NCBI RefSeq assembly: GCF_013426205.1
Contig: NC_089423.1
Span: 434,001-498,000 of the forward strand
DNA: 64,000 bases
Reading direction: 5' to 3'
From: Metarhizium brunneum
Lineage: Eukaryota > Ascomycota > Sordariomycetes > Hypocreales > Clavicipitaceae
Below, piece by piece: positions 56,801 through 64,000 of the stretch. Each line of letters begins with the position of its first letter. Position 1 is the stretch's first letter. A program made the translations under genes and the position numbers. Below the pieces are notes generated by a model. The model searched no databases. It was not told where the DNA came from and saw only the letters and a program-made list of their open reading frames with translations.

Positions 56801-59800
56801 TGTTATTGAGGCTTCCATGCCGCTTGGATACATCACGCTACTCTACGAGACCGATGCGCATCTTGCTTCCTCAATTGATGGGCCTGAGAATCTGTCAGGT
56901 AAGGAGTATGCGTTAATCAGCTACAAGGGACACTCAAATGGCGACTGTCCTCGCAATGGCATTTACATTGAACCGCACATGTCGAGGAAGGCGATGGCGT
57001 CGCTGATACCCTCTAAATCAAGGCTGCTTATTCACCCGGGGCATCGAAGTGATAGAAGACAGCTCCAAGCCATCCAGCAAGCTCTTCCTAAAAACACCGC
57101 TGTCGTTGCATTTCAGGATCTCGACTCTGATCGTCTGATAACACATGATGTACTTCTGGGAGCTTTAGACAGCCTTCCCCCATCCCCGACGGCGACATTT
57201 GATAGCACCCAAGTGGTAAAAGCCTCTTCATTGGTAATGGATGGGATCAACAGCCATTCAAGTGTTGTAGTCGTTGACTGGACCGGTGATCAGGTAATCA
57301 CGCTAACGCAAAGGCCTGTGAATCCGCAACACTTGCTTTCACCGAATAAGACCTATCTTCTCGTTGGCCTTAGTGGACAGATAGGCCAGTCTATGTGCCG
57401 TTGGCTAGTGACAAATGGTGCAAGACATGTTGTAGTAACGAGCCGGTGTGTATATCTAGGACAGAATCGTAACCTGGCTCTGCTAACGGTTATTAGGAAT
57501 CCCGACAAGGAAGGACTGTGGAAGGATGAGTTGCAAAGACAAGGCGCCAACATTGCCATCGAGGCAGCAAATGTCACCAACAAGCAAGAACTTGTCGATC
57601 TTCGCACCCGCATTCTCAGCACTATGCCACCAATCGGTGGCGTTGCAAACGGCGCCATGGTGTTATCAGACAAGTTGTTTGCCGACATGTCGTATGACAG
57701 CTTCCAGAAAGTGCTATCACCAAAAGTTGAAGGCTCCAAAAACTTGGACGAGATCTTTTCTGGTGACGATCTAGACTTCTTCATCTTGTTTTCGTCAATT
57801 TCCGCCGTGACTGGCCAGCGAAGCCAAGCCAACTATGCCGCGGCGAACAACGTAAGTTGAATAAGGCGCTAACCCTGAGTGTTCCAAAGTCTTAGCAAAC
57901 TAATATGCTCTACCTTGTTCTTAGTTTATGGTCGGACTTGCCTCGCAAAGACGAGCCCGCCAGCTCCCTGCATCAGTGATCGACATAGGAATGGTAATTG
58001 GTATCGGCGTCATTCAAAGAACTGAGGATGATGAAGGCATTAGCGCGATGGAGACTGCCTTGCGAAAGCTAGATTACATGCCCGTTTCCGAGCGAGACCT
58101 CCATCACCTTCTAGCTGAAGCGATACTCGTTGGTAAGAGTGATGAGTGTCCAGAAATAGTGACGGGATTGGAGACGTTCAACACGGCCTCGGGCAATCAG
58201 CCGTTCTGGCACAGAAACCCTCGCTTCTCGCATCTTAAAACAGATGTCGGTTCCACCCAAGCAGGGCAGGGCTCTACAAACAGTGTGCAAAGGACACTGA
58301 AGGAAAAGCTGGCGGATGCCCGTGGACCAAATGACGCCCTACAAACCATGGAAGAGGCTCTCGTGGCGTATCTGGGGTCTTCCCTTAAGGCGAGTAATTC
58401 TTGTGCAATGTGAAATGTGTTTTTTGTCGCTAACACAGCAACATCAGCTGTCGCTTGAGAGTATTTTTACAGATGTGCCGCTCATTGATCTCGGTATTGA
58501 CTCCCTGGTCGCCGTGGAGATTCGCAACTGGATCTTCTCGGAAGCCGGTCACGATGTTCCTGTATTAAAAATCTTAGGAGGATCCTCTATCAAGCAAATA
58601 TGCACTGACGTGGTTTCGTCTCTGTCTTTCGAAGCACAACCTGCTAAAGCGCCAGAATCTCAAGCTCAAGCCGTGCCGCTTCCGAGCTCTCGCGACTGGA
58701 ACAAGCCCTCCACAGAGACCAATTCCTCTGATGACACTTCGAGTTCATCTAAATCTTCAGACCTGACGCCGCAGCCAGGTTCTTATGCAGCGAGTCGACT
58801 TAGCTCGGCCTCCCCGGACATTACCTTGGATGCTGTGGAGGGGAAGTCCTCTCGCCCAATTCCGTTCCGCACAGAGTCATTGTCACTGGGCCAATCACGC
58901 CTCTACTTCTTGTCTCAGTACTTGGATGATAACATTACATTGAACTGTACAGCATCTTATGCGCTCTCGGGCAAACTTGATGTGTCCAAGTTCGAAAAGT
59001 CCATACTGGCCGTGATTCAAAGTCACGAAATGCTCCGAACCACATTCTACCTCGACGAACAAGATGCAAAACCAGTGCAGGGTATAATTGAGAAATCACC
59101 ATTCAAGATGACGATAATCTCCGGCAATAGTGACATGGAATATGTCAAGTCAGAGTTGGACCGAACCCGGAACTATCAATACAACTTGGAGATGGGTGAT
59201 ACGTTCATCGCCACACTCTTGTCACACAGTGCCGATTCCCATACCGTCATATTTGGGTACCACCATATCATCATGGATGGTGTCAGTTGGCAGATATTTC
59301 AGCAAGATTTGGCGAAATTTTACAACCATCCGAGCTTAATATCATCTCCCAAATCTCTGCCAGCGCAATATGTTGACTTCACCGTCAAGCAGCAAAGAGA
59401 CATAGCCGGCGGAGCATATGCCCACAGACTCAAATTTTTCCAAGACTGCTTTCGGGAGCCGGTTAGCCCATTGCCACTCTTCCCCTTTGCCAAAGTCAGC
59501 ACGCGCAGGTCCTTGACGCGGCATGCGGTTCGAGACGTTGCCTTGCACATAAATCCAGAGACACTAAACGCAGTAAAGAAGGCAAGCCAGGCTTCTCGGG
59601 CCACCTCGTTTCACTTCTTTCTTTCAGCGTTCCAAGTTCTGCTTCACCGACTGCTGAGCACTGAGCAAATGTGCATAGGCGTGGTGGATGCCAACCGTTC
59701 AGAACAGGCCTTTAGCGGCACTATTGGCTTCTTTCTGGAGACCATACCGGTGCTGTTTCAAGTGGATGGAGACCAAAGGTTCAGCAATGTGCTCCAGACT

Positions 59801-62800
59801 ACCCGATCCAAAGCATATGCTGCACTCGCACAGACTGGCGTCCCGACTGAGGAGATTCTGCGAGCGTGCAATATCCCGGCGTCGACGACTGAGACGCCGC
59901 TGTTCCAGGTTGTATTCAACTATCGCATGGGAGCAAGTCGGACGTCACAGATGCAGGGCTTAGACATGAAATTTTCGCACTACACTGACGCGAAGAGCCC
60001 TTTCGATGTTGTAGTATCCGTTGATGAGCTGAACGACGGCACAGCGATGGTTACTTTCTCCCTACAGGATTACTTGTATGATGAGGAGGGTGCAGAATTG
60101 CTTGCTAAAACGTATAAACATTTGCTCGAGGCGCTTGCCAACGATCCTCATCGCCCGGTTGGGAGTATTCCCGTGTTTGACACGACGTTGATTGAGCAGG
60201 CTGTCGCTCTAGGTACCGGACCCAAGATAGAACTTGCACCATCTTCAGCTGGCACACTCTCGAAGATGATCAATACCTGGACAAGCAAAGATCCTAATTC
60301 CCTTGCCGTCAAGGATGTCAACGGAAACACAAAAACGTATTTCCAACTCTCAGAAAGAGCCAACGGCATTTCAGCAGAGTTGATAAGTGACGAAACAGTA
60401 TCCCTGTCGCCCATCTGCGTGCTGCTGGAGCCAGGTACAGATACCATTGCCACTATTCTTGGGATTCTTCGTGCGGGCGCCGCATATGTGCCTCTAGATG
60501 TCCGCAGTACGAATGAAAGACTAAGTGATATACTGGAAGAATCCGGCTCGACAATCTTGCTGCATCATAGGGCGACTGAACAACGCGCAGGTGAGCTTCA
60601 GAGACTCTCGAAAAACTCTCAGAGAATCAGACTGTTTAGTATCGACTCAATCCCTCAAAACACCACGGAAAGAGTTGAAGATTTATCCACTACTGACGGC
60701 CTGGCAATGATCTTGTACACCAGCGGCTCGACAGGCAAGCCGAAAGGCATCCCGCTAACCAATGACAACATCCGGACCACTATCCTCGGTGTCTCCAAGA
60801 GAGTCCCTCTAGGCCGAGAAGTAGTGCTCCAGCAAAGCGGACAAGGCTTCGATGCGGCTATATTCCAGATCTTTATTGCGCTTGCCAATGGCGGGACGGT
60901 GATCATGGGTGATAACCGGGCTGAGCCAGCAGAGTTGGCGGCCCTAATGGCGCGCGAAGGTGTCACTTGCAGTGTATTCATTGTCTCAGAGATGCAATCT
61001 ATGTTGAAGTATGGATACGATGAGCTCCGTACGTGCTCTTCATGGCGCATTGCCATGGTCGCTGGGGAGGTGTTCACGATAAACCTCCTGGACCAATTCC
61101 GCAACCTCAACCGGCCTGATTTGAGGATCATCAATGCATACGGCCCCACGGAGGCATCTATATGCTCTTCCATGCATGAAGTATTGCCTAGCGACATTCG
61201 CACGGACTACTCCAGTATTCCAATCGGGAAGCCTATTGCTAATTACGGAACTTACATCGTTGACGAGGAGTGCAGACCCGTTCCTATCGGGTGGCCAGGC
61301 GAAATCGCCATTAGCGGACCAGGGGTCGCCGATGGATATCTGCATCTGCCGCAACTTACAGAAAGAAAATTTAAACGTCGAGCCTTTCACAAGCAGACCT
61401 CGGGATATGACAGACTATATCTCACAGGCGACAAAGGCCGAATGCTCTGCGACGGCTCCATTGTCATGTCCGGACGCGTGGATGGAGACGACCAAGTCAA
61501 AATCAGAGGCATGCGCGTCCAGCTTGACGATGTCTCTCGCGTCCTTGTTCAAGCATCCGGTGGTAATCTTGTGGATGCAGCTGTTTTACTCCAAGGAAAT
61601 GACGCCACAACCCAGCGACTGATCGCGTACGTCGTTTTCTCGGGGACCAGCCATATCGACGATAAGCCAACTTATTTGCATAAACTTAACCAGGAGCTTC
61701 CGATACCACCATACATGCGTCCAGTAATGACTATACCTTTGGACATTCTTCCCGTAACAGAACGGGGTAAGTTGGATAGCCGCAAGTTGGCAGCTTTGCC
61801 TTTGCCCGAGGTTTCTCCCAATACCTGCCATCAGATGACAGAGTATGAGGCGCGGTTGCGAGATGTTTGGACAACTGTCTTGGGTGACATCTCCTTATCT
61901 GTGCCCATACAACGCGACTCCGACTTCTTCTCCGTTGGCGGTAATTCGTTGCTGCTACTACGCCTCAAGTCTGAAATTCGTCGAGTATTTGCCGTTGACA
62001 TTCCCCTATCGGATCTGTTCCAGTACAGTACGCTTGAGCTGTTTGCCGCGCGACTCACCGGTAATTCACAGCTTGACCATATCAACTGGGATCGGGAAAC
62101 CGAGCCGGATGACGCCATTTGCCAATCCACGCCTTCAGCCAAGACGCCCAGAGCCCCGTCTCACAAAACAGAGGGTATTTCTGTCCTTCTGACGGGATCA
62201 ACGGGCTTCCTGGGAACTGCTATTTTACGTCAGCTGGTTACTCTTCCTCAGGTTGTCCGTGTCCACTGCGCAGCCATCCGTGATGATGGCCGGGATAAGC
62301 CTCGACAATTAGGAGTAGATTCGCCAAAGATTGTGCGTTACTCCGGCGACCTTGCACTCCCTCATTTAGGCCTGAGCCCAGAGCAAATGGCTCAGATATG
62401 CAATGACATCGACGTTATTATTCATAACGGAGCTGAAGTCTCGCACATGAAGAACTATCGCAGTTTACGCGCTGCCAATTTCCTGTCTACGATTGAGCTG
62501 GCCCACATGGCTGTACGCCTCAATATACCGATGCACTACGTCTCTACGGGTGGTGTTGCAAGGCTCAGCGGCGCTGCGGTACAGACGGAATCTTCCTTGG
62601 CAGCCTTCTACCCGCCAAGTGACGGATCAGACGGGTACGTAGCGTCCAAGTGGGCAAGTGAGGTGTTTCTTGAGAAGCTTCACAGTCGGATGCAAGGTCA
62701 AACGTGGATCCATCGGCCGAGCAGCATCACAGGGAACGATATGCCGACCCTGGACATAGTGCACAACTTGCTAAGGTTCTCTGCGTCAATGAAGGCCGTG

Positions 62801-63139
62801 CCTGACCTTGCGGGCTCCACGGGATCTTTTGATTTTATTCACGTCGATACTGTGTCAAAGAATATTGCCAACTGCGCAGTTTCAAGCACTGGGGGAGATG
62901 GGCGAGAACCTCCGAACCACCTGACCTTTGTACACCAGAGCGGCGAGGAGATTGTACCAGTGAATCAATTAAAGGAGCACATGGAAGCTGCAGAAGCTAG
63001 TCCGTTCAGAGTTCTGCCTTTGAGAGAGTGGGTTGTTGGAGCCATGGAGGAGGGTTTGGATGAGGTTGTCGGCTCATTCTTGTTAGGCTCTGGAGACAGG
63101 ATCCGAGTACCGCTGCTACAACGTGGCGACTGCCCTTGA
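50803..63139 (+). CDS. Hybrid polyketide synthase-nonribosomal peptide synthetase
   Basis: Six exons (50803-51766, 51860-51997, 52051-57445, 57497-57851, 57925-58389, 58448-63139) encode 4002 residues. KS: DTACSSS, Cys182; [16 protein letters not shown] near 576, GHSGG near 665. DH: His near 999 in [12 protein letters not shown], where Asn replaces the usual Gly. MT: near 1440, with motif I degraded to [10 protein letters not shown] non-catalytic stretch stands where an ER would be. [10 protein letters not shown] near 2134, Tyr near 2277. ACP: GIDSL near 2457. C: HHIIMDG near 2711. [12 protein letters not shown] near 3195, TGD near 3431. T: GGNS near 3603. R: TGSTGFLG near 3687, with Y-V-A-S-K near 3835. 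It condenses a reduced polyketide with one amino acid and releases it by reduction or Dieckmann cyclisation. Intron 57446-57496 is in frame and removes a foreign insert from TSR-NPD. Intron 58390-58447 has a GC donor. Confidence 0.97.
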
Positions 63140-63573
63140 TTTTTTTAGAGATTGTATTTTACGTATGCTGAGTTATAATACTAGTCTTGGTATTTGTCTT
63201 GTAAATTAAACACAAATTTTGTTGACAGCTTAATTCTAACCTCGCCGCTTGATACATCTTCGTCTCTGTACAACGGAGGAAGAATGGAGCCTCCTTTAAA
63301 ACGGAGAGCACGGCCATGTTAAACTCTCGATAGTGACACATTTACAGCACAGAGACATCACAACAGGCGCAGCGAGTAAGTACTGGTCCCATCCAAGCTA
63401 CGGTATCTTTAATACGCAGCATCTAAACTAGTCGATTCAAAAGTATCGTCTATTATGACAAACAACAGTCCACTTGACTCAACTTGCGTCGAAACCATTA
63501 GAAGGGAGTATTCTCCGTGTCTAGTGTGCGCGACCAGAGCCAGGGCCCATCTTGCAAACACTGTCTTTAGAGC
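63140..63573. other. Convergent 3' region
   Basis: 434 bp between the PKS-NRPS stop and the methyltransferase stop. No gene seen. Confidence 0.5.
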
Positions 63574-64000
63574 TCAAACAAGCTGACCCCAGACAACTAT
63601 TTCTTCAATCCTCGCACCCTCATTCTCAAGCTCCGCCTTCACCCGTCCCGGCAAGGCATCAAGTTGCTCAGCACTGAAGGAAGTTGACACGCTTCTCGCA
63701 ACGGCCGTCAGTGGTGCCACGGGTCCTGTAATGCCATTGGCACTCCTAGCACGCATCTCCGGTTTCGCCAGCTTCCCAATGTCACACAGGATTCGCCTTT
63801 CCTGCACGTTCTTCAAGCCCGCCTCTTCAAGAATGTGCTTCATCTCATTCGCGAAGTTACCGACGCCAATGGCTGTCCAAACTTCCGAGGTCATCTTGGC
63901 GAAGTCAGTCATCGCGGGTCCCAGAGTCCCCTTTGGCGGCTGGAAGGCGTTCATTTCCATGAGCTGAACCCAGCCGCCGGGTTTTACCATGGAAATGAGG
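63574..64000 (-). CDS. SAM-dependent methyltransferase, LaeA-like, C-terminal part
   Basis: The frame is open to the window edge, so the N-terminal part with the SAM-binding glycine motif lies outside. What is seen starts in the post-motif region (MVKPGGWVQLMEMNAF) and runs through FANEMKHILEEAGLKNVQERR, RSANGITGPVAPLTAV and a C-terminal WGQLV. That is the usual tail of fungal LaeA/UMTA-type methyltransferases. In clusters these either methylate the product or modulate expression. It is convergent with the PKS-NRPS, and membership in the cluster is likely from position only. Confidence 0.85.
   Translation of the reverse strand, partial: LISMVKPGGWVQLMEMNAFQPPKGTLGPAMTDFAKMTSEVWTAIGVGNFANEMKHILEEAGLKNVQERRILCDIGKLAKPEMRARSANGITGPVAPLTAVARSVSTSFSAEQLDALPGRVKAELENEGARIEEIVVWGQLV

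Noticed and set aside
1..64000. tRNA, rRNA genes and CRISPR arrays
   Set aside because: None recognised on reading. The repeats present are LTRs, inverted repeats and minisatellites in a fungal nuclear setting.

Overview
The window reads as nuclear DNA of a filamentous ascomycete (Pezizomycotina). The evidence is genes split by 50-95 nt introns with GT..CTAAC-like..AG signals, Zn2Cys6 regulators, a fungal-type hybrid PKS-NRPS, and repeats stripped of C and G in the manner of repeat-induced point mutation (RIP). I cannot name the species.

Layout. 1-2.4 kb: mostly empty, with one small spliced secreted-protein gene. 2.4-11.5 kb: AT-rich DNA, of which 3697-11534 is one full-length Ty3/gypsy LTR retrotransposon erased by RIP but still bounded by 440-bp LTRs and a perfect 5-bp target duplication. 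11.6-12.8 kb: a RIP-damaged Old Yellow Enzyme pseudogene. 13.6-14.7 kb: an intact MDR oxidoreductase. 15.3-17.3 kb: an internally deleted hAT transposon. 18.4-20.2 kb: an NmrA-like gene and tandem repeats enclosed by 35-bp inverted repeats beside a short telomere-like tract. 20.2-32 kb: a nest of one gypsy family, in which a young intact chromovirus-type element (21726-29536, LTRs identical by eye, TSD TTAGT) sits inside an old RIP-mutated solo LTR of its own family. A further RIP-mutated LTR lies at 31052. The intact element has gag, a canonical -1 frameshift site, pol with a chromodomain, and an antisense spliced gene for a Zn2Cys6-like coiled-coil protein. Its primer site points to self-priming.

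32.3-64 kb is a secondary-metabolite gene cluster. In order: UbiA-type prenyltransferase/cyclase (seven exons, missed by simple ORF calling), P450, AflR-like Zn2Cys6 regulator, two PhyH-family Fe(II)/2-oxoglutarate dioxygenases, a second Zn2Cys6 regulator, EthD-domain protein, FrsA-like alpha/beta hydrolase, a 4002-residue PKS-NRPS (KS-AT-DH-MT-KR-ACP-C-A-T-R), and the 3' part of a LaeA-like methyltransferase cut by the window end. Inferred logic: the PKS-NRPS makes an acyl-amino-acid product released by its terminal R domain. The hydrolase, P450 and dioxygenases tailor it. The UbiA enzyme either prenylates it or makes a separate terpene, as in the known intertwined fumagillin/pseurotin locus of Aspergillus fumigatus. 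I do not recognise this exact gene combination.
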